A program made the position numbers and the translations under genes. This document shows positions 23,344-34,536 of a DNA stretch of 64,000 bases, piece after piece (position 1 is the stretch's first letter; every line of letters begins with the position of its first letter). The notes under the pieces are model-generated. The model did no database searches and had not been told where the DNA came from. It worked only from the letters and a program-made list of their open reading frames with translations. This DNA is from Miscanthus floridulus (taxonomy: Eukaryota; Streptophyta; Magnoliopsida; Poales; Poaceae), in contig NC_089589.1 of NCBI RefSeq assembly GCF_019320115.1, forward strand, positions 17,609,641-17,673,640. The letters are read 5' to 3'.

Positions 23344-24502
23344 CACTACGCCACACAGGGTTTGTAGGGGCGGTTTTAGAGGGTTTGTAGGGGCGGTTTG
23401 GGCAGCCGCCCCTACCAAACCGTTGCTACAAATCGATGATTTGTTGGGGCGGTTTGCTAGCCCCCCTCCCTACAAATCGGTTTTGTAAGGGCGGCTGATT
23501 ATTTGTAGGGACGGCTCTATTATAAATCCGTTTCCAGAAATCACAAAACTGGGTAAAAAAATAGGGAACTTTTTTAACCCTGGTTTGCTAGCCGCCCCTA
23601 CAAATCCATTTCCAGAAGTCGCGCCATTTTTCATGCAAAAACGCACGCTTCGCGGCCGCTGGGGATCGAAACCGCGACCTCCCCTCGTGTGGTACTCCTC
23701 TAACCACTGCACCTCACACTTACTTGTGGTTATATTAGATATTCTTTCTTCTCATATTATGCTCAGCCGAATTTAAATTGAGTGTTTTGGACCCTAAATG
23801 ATTTCAAATGAAAAAGTTTTCAACTACAAAGTTGTATTACTTTTCGAGATCTACAACTTTCATTTTTGTTGTTTGTCCATCCAAGGTCGTTTAAAAAATT
23901 CGAATTTCAAATGTGAGAAAATCAAACATAGTTTTCTTTGACAAGATGATTTCAAATCATAAAATTGTCGGCTACAAAGTTGTATAACTTTCGTTCAGGT
24001 TGTTTCTCCATTCGAGGATGTTTGAAAAATTCAAATTTTAAATTTAAAAAGGTCAAAAGTAGTTATCCTTACTAGAGGATTTCAAATGAAAAAGTTGTCA
24101 ACTACAAAGTTGTATAACTTTTGAAGATCTACAACTTTTGTTTAAATCATTTCTCCATCCGAGATCATTTAAAAATTCAATTTTCAAATTTAAGAAATTC
24201 AAACGTAATTTTCCTCGACAATGTTTTCAAATGAAAAAATTGTCAACTACAGAGTTGTATAACTTTTTGAGATCTACAGCTTTTGTTTAGGTCATTTCTT
24301 CATCCGAGAATGTTTGAAAATTTTAAATTTCAGTACATAATTTTTACTATAGTGCCATTTGTAGGGCGGCTAATAGCACCAGCAGCCCCTACAAATAGAT
24401 TTGTAGAGGCGGCTCATTTGGGAACCATTTGTAGCGGCGGCTGAATATAGAGCCGCCCCTACGAAAAAGAAGACGTTGCTACAAATCCTTTTTGTAGTTG
24501 TG
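23344..24502. mobile_element. Small non-autonomous CACTA-like element 2
   Basis: Starts CACTACGCCACACAGGG and ends CTTTTTGTAGTTGTG, flanked by AAC (23341-23343 and 24503-24505). Subterminal motifs are TTTGTAGGGGCGGTT and its complement. The centre holds about four imperfect 110-bp units with GTTGTATAACTTT and GATCTACAACTTTTG. A minus-strand tRNA-like module lies at about 23640-23715 (GTGCAGTGGTTAGAG ... CGGTTTCGATCCCC). No coding capacity. Comparison with copies A and B (TAGCTTCAAC...) shows the empty site. Confidence 0.9.
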
Positions 24503-24505
24503 AAC

Positions 24506-24728
24506 TTGTGTTAGAGTTAATTCTTGAATGTTGTGCTATTTTGGACGCGAAATGTGCATGACATTTCCCACATGTTCTTTTTCACCATGTATTCACCTCT
24601 TGAAGCACTTTAGGTAGGAATTAAGGCCACATGGTCTATGTGTAGTATGCAAGGTTCATTTCTTCAAAACATGGTAGGAATCAAATGTTTGATGGGTAAT
24701 GATAAACAACGATACAACCATACATGGA
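24506..24728. other. Continuation of segment copy C
   Basis: Aligns to 10255-10420 and 13388-13480 in copies A and B (CACCTCTTGAAGCACTTT, CACATGGTCTATG). It ends in the LINE target duplication AACCATACATGGA (24716-24728). Confidence 0.6.
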
Positions 24729-24815
24729 TTTTTTTTGACGCAAAAGACTGTGGGGGAGATCCCCACAGTGGTTTTAATATATATTAAAAAAGGCTAACAT
24801 AGTTACAAACCTGAG

Positions 24816-25550
24816 TTAACTAAAAGCATCAAGCCAAAAACAAAAAGATGACCTAAGATCATCCCTAAATCTAACAGATTGAGACAAATATTGATGTTTA
24901 AAATTTGCTAGCCAAATACTATGCGTGGGATCCCGGCGTTGGAAGATCTTGTCGTTGCGCAATTTCCAAAGCTCCCAAGCCGCTATAATAGACGCTTCCG
25001 TGAAGAATTCCAAGCCATGTACGTCACGCGCCCTTATAAATCTTTCTGGCAGCGGCAAAGACGTGTCCCAGCTGAAGTTTATCGAAGCCCAGCACTGTAC
25101 CGCAAAGGGGCACTCAAAGAACAGGTGATCAATGTCCTCCTCAATCCCGGCACAACACATGACACAGAGAGTGTCATCTTGAACATTTAGGTTCCTTCTT
25201 TTAGCATTGTCTTGGTGTTGAGACGATCCACTAGTATCAGCCATGCAAAGAATTTGACACGGGGGTGCAGTGAGACTTCCAAAGCACTTTGTAATATGGA
25301 TGAGTTTCAACCCAACTGAAGGCATATGAATAGAACCGGCGAGAAGAATATTTATTGCCCCAGATCATGGTCCACGCATCTACCGCGGTGTCATCATACT
25401 GTAACTGAACCAAGCGGTCCTGAAGGTGCAGCAGCTCATCATGGGCCTGTGTAGACAGAGGGAGCATAAAACCTTCACTTAGATCCTCTTCTAGCATCAT
25501 ACCATGGACTGAGATGGTTTTGTTTTTGGCATAGGAGAATAGCCTAGGGT
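24816..25550 (-). pseudogene. LINE C-terminal zf-RVT region (distal part)
   Basis: Two overlapping minus-strand frames cover the zinc-binding domain of plant LINE reverse transcriptases: EYPRLFSYAKNKTISVHGMM and AWTMIWGNKYSS (25550-25300), then LCVMCCAGIEEDIDHLFFECP and WKLRNDKIF (25200-24816). A frame change lies near 25300. The upstream part of the same protein continues beyond the CACTA nest at 39109-39389. Confidence 0.85.
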
Positions 25551-25559
25551 ATTCACTAC

Positions 25560-26037
25560 CGGACTCCTGGCCTTTGCTGAGAGCCCAATGCTCTCGGCAA
25601 AGACGATCTGACGCTCGGCAAACTATTTGCCGAGAGCAACTCTCGGCAAAGAGCCTTCGGCAAAACATCTACCGGCAAAGGATTTTTTACCGAGAGCCCC
25701 TCTCGGCAAAACATTTACCGAGAGTAATGGCAAGGCTCTCGGCAAACTCTAGCTCTCGGCAAACTGGCGCGCCCTAGTAACGGCCAGGCGACGGGTAACG
25801 GTGTGACAGCTTCTTTGCCGAGAGCGACTGTCGGCAAAGAACTTCTTTGCCGAGAGCGACTGTCGGCAAAGAATTGTAAAAAAAAAAGATTTGCGGCCGA
25901 GGTGGTTTAAAAAAAAAAGGTTTGCCGAGAGCCGACCACCAAGCTCTCGGCAAAGAGGAAGATTTGCCGAGAGCTAGGCTCTCGGCAAAGAGGCATATTT
26001 GCCGAGAGCCAGGCTCTCGGCAAAGAGTCCAGAGAGT
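25560..26037. repeat. Subterminal array, outer CACTA 3' side
   Basis: Multiple TTTGCCGAGAGC units and complements, mostly as inverted pairs separated by short unique spacers. Unit spelling with A at the variable position (GAGAGC) distinguishes this element from the inner one (GAGGGC). Confidence 0.9.
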
Positions 26038-26264
26038 TTTTTTTTTTTTTGTTTATATTTCCAGCTTCAACGACACATATTTCACAAATATAACACATCA
26101 TCCACATCACATATATCACAAATATGTCATCCACATCACATGTCTCACATTATAATCCATCTAAACATCTCAAATCCAACAACACATGTCCATCTCAAAG
26201 TGCTAAGTTCATCTCACACAAGTTCATGTCACAAAGTGCTAATACATGATGAAGAACAATAGGC

Positions 26265-28807
26265 TCACTCCCAAGGCTCCCACCCTCCCGATGGCGGCTG
26301 CTGCGGCGGCGGACGGTGTGGATACGGCTGGTACCCCGACCCTCCCGGCGGCTGCTGATGCGGCGGAAGTTGTGGATACGGTTGGTGCCACGACCCTCCC
26401 GACGACGGCTGCTCAGGCACATCATTCGAACCCGCCGATTGATTCTGCACAAAGGAGAAGAAAAATTAGTAATTATAGTAATACTAAGGCATATAATTGT
26501 AATCTAAGCGTAGACAAGTCAAAATTTGCAGAACTAGGTATAAAATTGTAATCTAAGCCTAGACACATCAAAATTTCGGCAGCACCTCCCCTGCACGGTG
26601 GGGTTTCCAAAACCTGCAAGAAAACCAACGGCACGATGGCCGCCCACCACATATCAACGGCACGATGGCCGGCACACATATATATCAATGGCACGAAGGC
26701 CTCCCATCACATATCAACGACACGATAGCCGACATGCACAGTAAAGAGCTTTTGTTAGAGAAGTTGAACTCACGTATGAGTAAGGTGGGTATGGGTAAGG
26801 CGGTGGAGGAGCGAACAGCTCTAGTGGCGCTGGACGACCCATCGTGACGCTAAGACTTGCCACGTACTGAGCCAAGGTGTCAAACCTCGCCCGCTCGGCC
26901 TCCCACCTCTGTCGCTCGGCCTCCCGCTCCCTCTGTCGCTCTTCCTCCACCCTAGCCTTATGCTCCTCGAGCGCATGCACCTAGGCCTATAATTTTTCAC
27001 CGCATTGTTACAAGCAATTTCGAGGAATGTAAAACCAATGAACGATGAATAAAACAGAAGTAACCTGTAGTGCTGCCACACGATGCGTCGAAGTGTCCTG
27101 CCTTGGGTGTATGGGCACGCTACCGCTCGTGCTGCTTGTCCGGACCTGTGAGAGAGTGGGAGTGGTGTGCGGGTCGAGCGTGCTGTTGCCGATGAGGTAC
27201 CGCCCATGCTTCTTGCCTCCTCCCACCCTCATGACGATGTCGCCGTCAATGTCCGTGGTGTGCGGATCCCAGTCTGCCCCATGGACTCCCCTTGCCACCT
27301 CGGTGTACTGACTGATGCGCTCGGGGATGCTCTCGTTGGTGAACGACTCAGCTGGGTCGTCCGGGTTCCAGTTGATGTTGTCTATTGCCTTGCCCTTGTG
27401 GGCCAGAACCCATGACTTGAGCTCTCCGCATGGCTGGTTTTGATGTGCAGCCGACTGTGAGAAAAACAACAAGACGATTATAAATCATGCAGGAATACAC
27501 GTCTGAAAGAATAAATGAAGCTACACCAAGTCACGTACCCATCTAGCCCCGAATTCGTGGATGTTAAGGTTGCCCTGGTGGTGTGATACACCTGGCATCA
27601 GCAAACGTCGTTCTCAGAGGACGGTGTGGTTATCCGCCCAATTGCCACTCACCCACCTGTCGACCATCATCTGCCAGGCCCGCGTTTTATTGGCGCACCA
27701 GCCAGGAGGCACCTGTACGACATCAAGTACATTGATAGATATAAGAACAATTCAAGCCTACCCAATCTCAGAAGAAATCAATATTGATGTTGTATATTTA
27801 CCTTCAGGTACTGCTCTTTGGTCAGATGCATTAATCTTGCATCTTCTTTCTTTACCTTCCGATGCTCGTAGACGGCATAGTAATCGATGATGGCCTAGAG
27901 CCGCGCCTCGTAATGCATGTCTGAGATGCGACATCTAAAAGATTTGGCCGATGCCTTGGCCGCCCTCGCCTCATAGCCCTCGGCGCATTTGAAGAAGTCC
28001 TGCATATAGAAAAGATGTATCAATACACTGGTTCAAGAAACTCTAGCGAATGCAATGTATTGAGCAAAGTAGTGGGAGGAAGACTTACCCAAAACTCGCA
28101 CATAACCCGCTCCGCCACGCTTTCGTACGTGCGGCCCATCTCGTCCTCCGCATCAGGGGCGGCGACGTAGTGCTCGTACGTGTAGGCCGGCTCCAGAGCT
28201 TCGGCGTAGCGAACGAAGCCTGGGAAGTGTTCCCTGTAGAGAAGACCCAGGATGCCATTGGGCAACCTTTTGTGAGCACCTAGGACCACGACCTTCCAAG
28301 ACCTACGTAAGTAATTAAGAAAAAACTGTTAGTTTCCATTGTGATTCTATCATATGTAGGAGCGAAAAAATGTAAAAGTTACGTACTTTTGCCCAACGGG
28401 TCGAATGACCGGGCATAGAGCCTCAGGTATCGGCCGCTCAGGTAGGCTCGCCGGACCTCGTTGGTAGACACCCGAGGTTCCGGTGGAACTGGAACCTCCT
28501 GCCTCGGCCTCCTGCTCATCCTCCCGCTCCTCCTGCTCGTCCAGCTGCTCGGCCTCCTGCTTGGCCTCCAGCTCGTCCTCTCCCTGCTGAGCCTACTCGT
28601 CCACCTGCTCTTCCTCCCGCTCCTCCTCGGGCTCTGGTGCTGCTGCTGCTGCAGGCTGAGGCGGTGGCGCCCTAGGCCTCCTCCTGGCCGCCCTCCTCCT
28701 CCTCCCCTGAGGTGGTGCCGACCCCCAGCTTCACCTGAGGGCCCTGGTGTACTGCCCCCCATGTCGTAAAGCGACCTGACCGCCCGCAAAGCTCTGCGGC
28801 CTGCCAT
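26265..28807 (-). pseudogene. CACTA ORF2 protein, seven exons, mildly damaged
   Basis: Minus-strand exons by GT-AG borders: 28807-28387, 28302-28089, 27999-27802, 27712-27539, 27454-27065, 26986-26774, 26444-26265. The product begins MAGRRALRAVRS and includes a region like plant En/Spm 'transposase_24' proteins (HKRLPNGILGLLYREHFPG; RVGGGKKHGRYLIGNS in exon 5). It then has a charged coiled coil (EEERQREREAERQRWEAE) and ends in a Pro/Gln-rich tail. This is the TnpA-like partner thought to bind subterminal repeats. Breaks: a frame change in exon 1, TAG at 27896-27898 and 26981-26983, and TGA at 27614-27616. Exon structure and phases equal those of the inner element's gene at 36057-38286. Confidence 0.8.
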
Positions 28808-28933
28808 CTTTGCACAATCACCTACAAGACATAAACAATAAGATCGGATTAGATGGATCATAAACAAGACATTATTATAAAGAGATGCAAAATAAATAAA
28901 GCATAATTAAAAAATAACATAATATTACATGTA

Positions 28934-29290
28934 TTAGAAATAATCATCCCCATCGGGATTAGCTGGATCATAACTCTCATCATCACTATCAGCCATGTCG
29001 AAATGTTCAACACTTTCCAAAGGAACAACTATGTCATCATTGCCATTGCCAATATGTCCCGACAGGGAGATCGTGTATCCGGAGAACAACAGGAAGGTAT
29101 TGTCGAAACTCTGTCTCGGATCGGAGCAGACCATGGAAACTAACACCATCTGCGCATCCTCGGGCTGTCCAAAAAATGTGGACAATTCGAAACAGATACG
29201 GTTATTGATATGCAAAGATCTGCATATTTCTAACCGTATCTCTTTCGAACGGGAGACACCTAACTGGGTTATGTGGAGATACATGACCAG
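28934..29290 (-). pseudogene. TNP2 C-terminal tail fused to leader hairpin region
   Basis: The minus frame ends DSDDESYDPANPDGDDYF before a stop, matching the TNP2 tail of the inner element (DSDDETYNPNHEDYS). Upstream of about 29045 the sequence switches to the region that in the inner element precedes the TNP2 start codon (34150-34440). An internal deletion has therefore removed nearly all of TNP2. It contains the conserved hairpin TTCGAAACAGATACGG ... CCGTATCTCTTTCGAA (29186-29249). Confidence 0.75.
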
Positions 29291-29299
29291 GACAAAGAA

Positions 29300-30806
29300 A
29301 GAGTGGTTATACCTTAGGTGGCGGTGAAGTCAGGCTAGCGGGGCCGTGGCGGGTCGGTGCAGTGGCGAGGCGACGCGGTGCGGGCAGACCTGGGGACACC
29401 GGGGTACTCCGACTTGGCTCCTGCAAAAAGAAAGAAAGAGGCAAAATAACGTCAACTCAAAAATTCGGCAGCATCTCCCCTGAACGGTGAGGTTTCCAAA
29501 CCTGAAAGAAAACCACGGCACGATGGCCGACAACCACATATATATCAAGGAACCACATGCAGCTTAATTATCAACTACTACTACTCTAACTACTATAACT
29601 ACTACTATCAAGCTGATAAGAAACTTATCTTTCCCATCTCATTCAGTTCCATCATTTTTTCGTTCTCAGCATTCAGAAACACTATCAAGCTTAGAAAATT
29701 GTATGACTTCGACCAGAAAGCTTACACAATTTCCACTGCCATATCTGGTGGCACAAAGGGAATTGGCAAATATGTTTGTGCATCATTTCAATCAAGTTCG
29801 CTTCTCGTGGAACAGTACATGTTTGAATTCACAAGCAATACATTCCCTGTTAATCCTATTTTGCCTTCTCATCATTTCAACCAGCAAATAATTTTCAGAC
29901 ACTTTGCTTGTCTATAGCAAACAATGTGACAAATGGATTTAGGATGCACAGTAATTTAGTAAATGCAGGAATTCTCCTTTTAAGAAATACAAATTTGGAT
30001 ATTTCTATTTTTAACATTATAATCCAGTTAGCCTCTTTTTGCTCACGGAGATAACTTAGTTTATTTGACAAGAAAACAAAGTACTACTACATGATACATT
30101 GCAACTGTGCACGAGGAAGAAGTTTTAATTAAATTCTTTAGATGTTTCATCACAGGTGCCAGCTCAGTAGCTGTTTCATCATTCCATATCAATCACCAGC
30201 CCATAGCAGCCAAGAATCATCAGTACGGAAGAAAAAGAAACTACTAGTAACTCTCGCCTGAGCTTAAACATATGAGAAACTGTCATCTGAGTTTAAACAT
30301 CTGAGATAAACAAAATGTCTGAGCTTAAAACCACACTACATTACTGTCAAGCAAACGACATGCAGCAAAAGATCTTACCCTCACAGTTACCTCTAATAAT
30401 AATGATAGTTATTTAAATTTAATTGCATTTTATATACATAGCATACGACATTCAAATCAAAGCAGATCAATGGATGCAGAACCGCATGCTGAAATGAAAT
30501 TAGATTCGATGCGAATACAAATTCACAAAGCATAAAGGGAAGAGAAAGGGGTGGGCATACCTGTTGGGTGGCCGACGAAGACCTGACGAAGGGTACGATG
30601 AAGACGCGAGCGCCTGGCGTGCGGCGGCGGTGGCGGCAACCTTGACTCCTGGCGTGACGGAGGCACGGAGCAGGATGGGGTGGGCTGGCTTGGGCGGAGC
30701 GGCGGCGGCAGCGCGCGCGGCTGGGCGTGGCGGGCTGCGGCGGCGGCGGGGCTGCGGCCGAAACGGTTCACGCGGCTTGCGGGGCTGCGCCGAAACGTTT
30801 AAGTGG
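29300..30806 (-). other. 5' leader region of outer CACTA
   Basis: No protein domain is recognised. 29460-29560 repeats the block at 26540-26720 (TCGGCAGCACCTCCCC; GGCACGATGGCCG). 30560-30800 is very GC-rich and lies directly inside the 5' subterminal array, corresponding to the GC-rich leader at 32760-33060 of the inner element, so it is a likely transcription start area. 29560-30500 is AT-rich and featureless. Confidence 0.5.
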
Positions 30807-32230
30807 TGAAGCCACTTTGCCGAGAGCCAGATCTGGGAGGCTCTCGGCAAACCTTCCCCCTTTGCCGAGAGCCCCCAGATCCGGCTCTCGGTAAAGTTAT
30901 TTTTTTTCAAATTCGGTTCGAATTTTTTAACTAGCTAACTGCACAAAAAAATATAAAAAAATAAAAATTATTATTTGCCGAGAGTAGCTCTCGGCAAACC
31001 TCTTCGCCGAGAGCCAGCTCTCGGCAAAAAATTGATCCAGGCCAGGTAAAAAAAAAGAAATCTGCGCCGAGAGCGGGACTAGTTGCTCTCGGCAAAGAGT
31101 CTTTGCCGAGAGCAATCCCCTGAAGCTCTCGGCAAATCAAATCCAAAAAAAATTTAATAAACAACAAACGGCTCCGGAAAAATACGAATTTTTGCCGCGT
31201 TACAACTTATGCTCTCTAATGGCTATACAAAAAGTTTGGAACTCCAAAACTAATTCGACCGTGACATTGTTTGAAAATCCTAATGACTCCTTCTCAACTT
31301 TATAAAACTTATTCGGAGATGTCTCAGATTATAAGAATCATACGCAACCACTTGTGCGAAACATTTTTAATTTTTTACCACAGCCTCCAAGTGTGATACC
31401 ATGACTTCATTGCAAATATCACAATTTTCCGACTTCGTTTCCTTTTTTAAGAATTTTTAAATCGTTGGGCGACATATGTTCGTGGTCTTCGATTCGTAAA
31501 ATAAAAGGTGAAAAAAACGTCAACAAGATGTTATTTGCCCTCAATAATGCATAAATAGCATGAATATCATTTTCTACTTAATTTTTTCCCGTGTTTAAAT
31601 CAATCGCTGTTCAAATTTTAATCGATTAAAAAAACTCATAGAAATGCAATTAATTATATATAGCAAATAATTACAAAAATACACAAAATTTTAATATTGA
31701 GTACAACCTGTAGTATGTCTGTAGAGAAAAAAGTTTGGAGCATATGAAAGAAAAAATTATTTAATTGGAGAGAGTTAGGAGAAGAGAAACACATACACAT
31801 GAAATATAGAAACCACATTTGCCGAGAGCCTGGGAGGGGCTCTCAGCAAATTTTTGCCGAGAGCAGCTCTCGGCAAAGAGGTTTGCCGAGAGTAGTAACG
31901 GAGGGGCTCTCGGCAAAGCGGTGACGCCGTCAGGGCAGGTTACGGCTATGGGCCCGCGGCAATGTTTTGCCGAGAGCCTTATTTTGCCGAGAGCGCGGCC
32001 TACGGCAAAGGACCGTTTTGCCGATAGGCATTTTTTGCCGAGAGCGGCTCTCGGCAAAACGGCCCACTTCGCCGAGAGCTGTTGCTTGCCGAGATGCAGG
32101 CCCACGGCGATCCTGTCACTTGCCGACAGCCGATGTTTGCTGAGAGCCGCTCTCGGCAAACGTTTTCTTTGTCGAGAGCCCGCGTTTTTGCTCTCGGCAA
32201 AAATATAGGATCTCGGCAAAGGACGTTTTC
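30807..32230. repeat. Subterminal arrays, outer CACTA 5' side
   Basis: Two clusters of TTTGCCGAGAGC pairs (30807-31135 and 31816-32225) are separated by about 680 bp of AT-rich sequence without repeats or coding potential. The final nine bases of the element lie on the other side of the inner insertion (39097-39105). Confidence 0.88.
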
Positions 32231-32735
32231 CACTACTGGAAACAGCAACGTTGCCGAGGGCAAAAGACTTTGCCGAGGGCCTTATTTCGGGCACTCGGTA
32301 AATCCTTTCTTTGCCGAGGGCCGCCCTCGGCGAAGCTTAGCCCTCGGCAAAGGCTCGTTCGCCGAGGGCCGGACCCTCGGCAATCAACGACCCACGGCAA
32401 AGGCCCACCTTTGCCGAGGGTCGGGCCGTCGGCACAGTACCGCCTCTCGGCGACCTCGGCCGAGCGTGACGGCGGCACCGGCCGTCAGCCTTTGCCGAGG
32501 GCTCGGCGTTAGGCCCTCGGCAAAGAATTTGGAAATAAAAAAATAAAACTCTTTGCCGAGGGCCCGTTGTACAGGCCCTCGGCAAATATTTTGAACGGGA
32601 TGGCGCCGGCGGAAATAAAAAGAAAACATCTTTGCCGAGGGCCTTGGATTTTGGCCCTCGGCAAAGAAATTAAATAAAAAAAAATAAAAACTCTTTGCCG
32701 AGGGCTCTGGATCTAGGCCCCGGCAAAGAGGGGGA
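32231..32735. repeat. Subterminal array, inner CACTA 5' side
   Basis: About fifteen TTTGCCGAGGGC units or complements, largely as inverted pairs. The array stops abruptly just before the TATA box at 32741. Confidence 0.9.
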
Positions 32736-32740
32736 CCCCA

Positions 32741-32749
32741 TATAAAAAA
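32741..32749 (+). promoter_or_regulatory. TATA box of inner CACTA
   Basis: CCATATAAAAAAG immediately follows the subterminal array and precedes a GC-rich leader (32760-33060), the arrangement expected for the single promoter of an En/Spm-type element. Transcription would start near 32770-32780. Confidence 0.65.
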
Positions 32750-32759
32750 GAGGGAACGG

Positions 32760-34140
32760 CCGGCGGGCGCCTTATTCCCAAGTCTGCGCCCGCCCAGCCG
32801 CTGGTCATCCGCCCGCCGCCGCGCACGCACCACGCCCCGCCCGAACGCACGCACGCCACGCCACCGGCGCGTCGCGCCGGCCGCCCGGACGCCGCCTGCC
32901 CGCCTCCGCCGCCACGACTCCGCCTGGCGCCGCCGCGCCGCGCCGTCCGCCGCGCACGCCGTCCCGAGGTCGCATCCTCGCGCCGCCTCTCCCGGCCCTC
33001 AGATGCGCGACCTCGCCAGGCCCGCCGCCCCGCCTCCTCTCCGACCCCTAGTCCCCCCCGTTTCCTCCTCTCCTAATCAGCTTGACCTGAGTTTCGGTGC
33101 CGTTATCATTTCATTCAGTGGTAGACCATGATGTTTACGGTTATATCCACCACAATGTCAGTCCTTTCGGAATACTTACAGGATATAACGGTTGTGCATC
33201 AGTATGTATATCTATACAAGTACGTGTCTATGTTTGTATCATGTTTTGAAATTATAAAAAAAAACTGCACCTTAATTAGTTGTAACAGTACAACTCTATA
33301 TATATGCATGATTAATCTAGCTAACCGTTACAAGTAGGTGTTTGATTATTGGCATGATAATTAACGAAATGAAAGTACGCTGATGAACACATTGCACATG
33401 TGGCCAGTCTTGCATGCCAGGCAGCCCCGGAACCGTGCATGTGATGTGAGCCCTCTGCTCCGAGCTAGCTAGCAGGTCGCCCCCTTGCAATGATTCCACC
33501 GTTAGGGCTACTGACAGTTAGTCGTCGTGGACCCACCACTGACTAATCATTAAGCTACTAAGTACATACTGATTATTAATCAGCATCGATCTAGTAGAGC
33601 GTGTAAATTTAGGATTTACTGGTTCAGTACTTTTCTGCAGTTGCACTTGTTTTATTCACTGTCTAAGCGGGTCATGTTTTGAAGCAATTACTTGGGCATG
33701 CAATGCAGGTGGTTCTAGATAACGGCCTCGTCTGGACGACCTTGCCGTCACCTTCACTTCCCCATCCCTCGGTCGAGTAGAAGGTAAAACCATGGGTTGT
33801 CGGCCATCGCGCCGTTTTTTGATGTGGATGGCCTTCGTGCCTCCCATTGTTGATGTGTCGGCCTTTGTGCCGTGAATGTGGGTGTTGGCCATCGAGCCGA
33901 TTTTTTTTGCAGGTTTTGGAAACCTCCCCGTACAGGGGAGGTTCTGCCGAAATTTTTAACTTATACCCTTTTTTTTGCAGAGCAAAGGACGTCAAAGGAG
34001 CTTCAGAGTAGTCGATTGTCCTCGTCGGCGCTGCGACTCTCCACTGCCCCGACTCGCCACTGCCCCACTACCCTGTCTCCACCGCCACCTTAGGTATAAA
34101 CAACCTCTACTCCTGTATCTTTGTCGTAGACTGCGTAAAC
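32760..34140 (+). other. Leader and introns of inner CACTA
   Basis: GC-rich stretch to about 33060, then AT-rich sequence. Block 33780-33960 (GGCCATCG.GCCG phrases and ACCTCCCCGTACAGGGGAGG) matches leader blocks in the outer element in the opposite orientation. No conserved protein frame. Confidence 0.5.
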
Positions 34141-34158
34141 CAGTTAGGCGTCTCCCGT

Positions 34159-34220
34159 CCGAAAGAGATACGGTTGGAGGCATGCAGATCACTGTGTGTA
34201 TCTGACCGTATCTGTTTCGG
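34159..34220 (+). promoter_or_regulatory. Conserved leader hairpin 1
   Basis: CCGAAAGAGATACGGT (34159-34174) pairs with ACCGTATCTGTTTCGG (34205-34220). The outer element keeps an equivalent hairpin with different loop sequence (29186-29249), so pairing is preserved between relatives. Confidence 0.6.
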
Positions 34221-34242
34221 ATTGTCCATGTTTTTTGGACAG

Positions 34243-34443
34243 CCCGCGTATGCGTAGATGAGGTCAGTTTCCATGCTCCGCTCCGATCCGAGCCAGAATT
34301 TCGGCAGCACCTCCCCATTGTTCTCCGAATACACAAACTTCTTTGCAGGACGTGTATTGGGAGAACATCGGAGAGGTGCTGCCGAAATTCTGTCTCGGAT
34401 AGGAGCGGAGCATGGAAACTGACCTCATCTACGCATACGCGGG
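34243..34443 (+). repeat. 92-bp inverted repeat with 17-nt loop in TNP2 leader
   Basis: Left arm 34243-34334 is the near-perfect reverse complement of 34352-34443. The arms include ATTTCGGCAGCACCTCC and GGAGGTGCTGCCGAAAT-like sequence. RNA across this site would form a hairpin of about 200 nt, 94 nt upstream of the TNP2 ATG. The outer element has only one arm. Confidence 0.85.
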
Positions 34444-34536
34444 TGGGATTAGGATCTATCCTCACCTATTAGACAGTAGGAACACTGGCTAGGTGCAGTT
34501 GATGGTTACGTTACTCGGTGATGTATTTGTCAAAGG

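Noticed and set aside
29695..29920. Short plus-strand open frames (60-72 codons) in the outer CACTA leader
   Set aside because: Two overlapping frames in AT-rich sequence, on the strand opposite to the element's genes, with no similarity or splice context.
32100..32860. Overlapping open frames of 80-177 codons on both strands
   Set aside because: They read through subterminal repeats (Cys-Arg-Glu / Pro-Ser-Ala-Lys periodicity) and GC-rich leader; these are composition artefacts.
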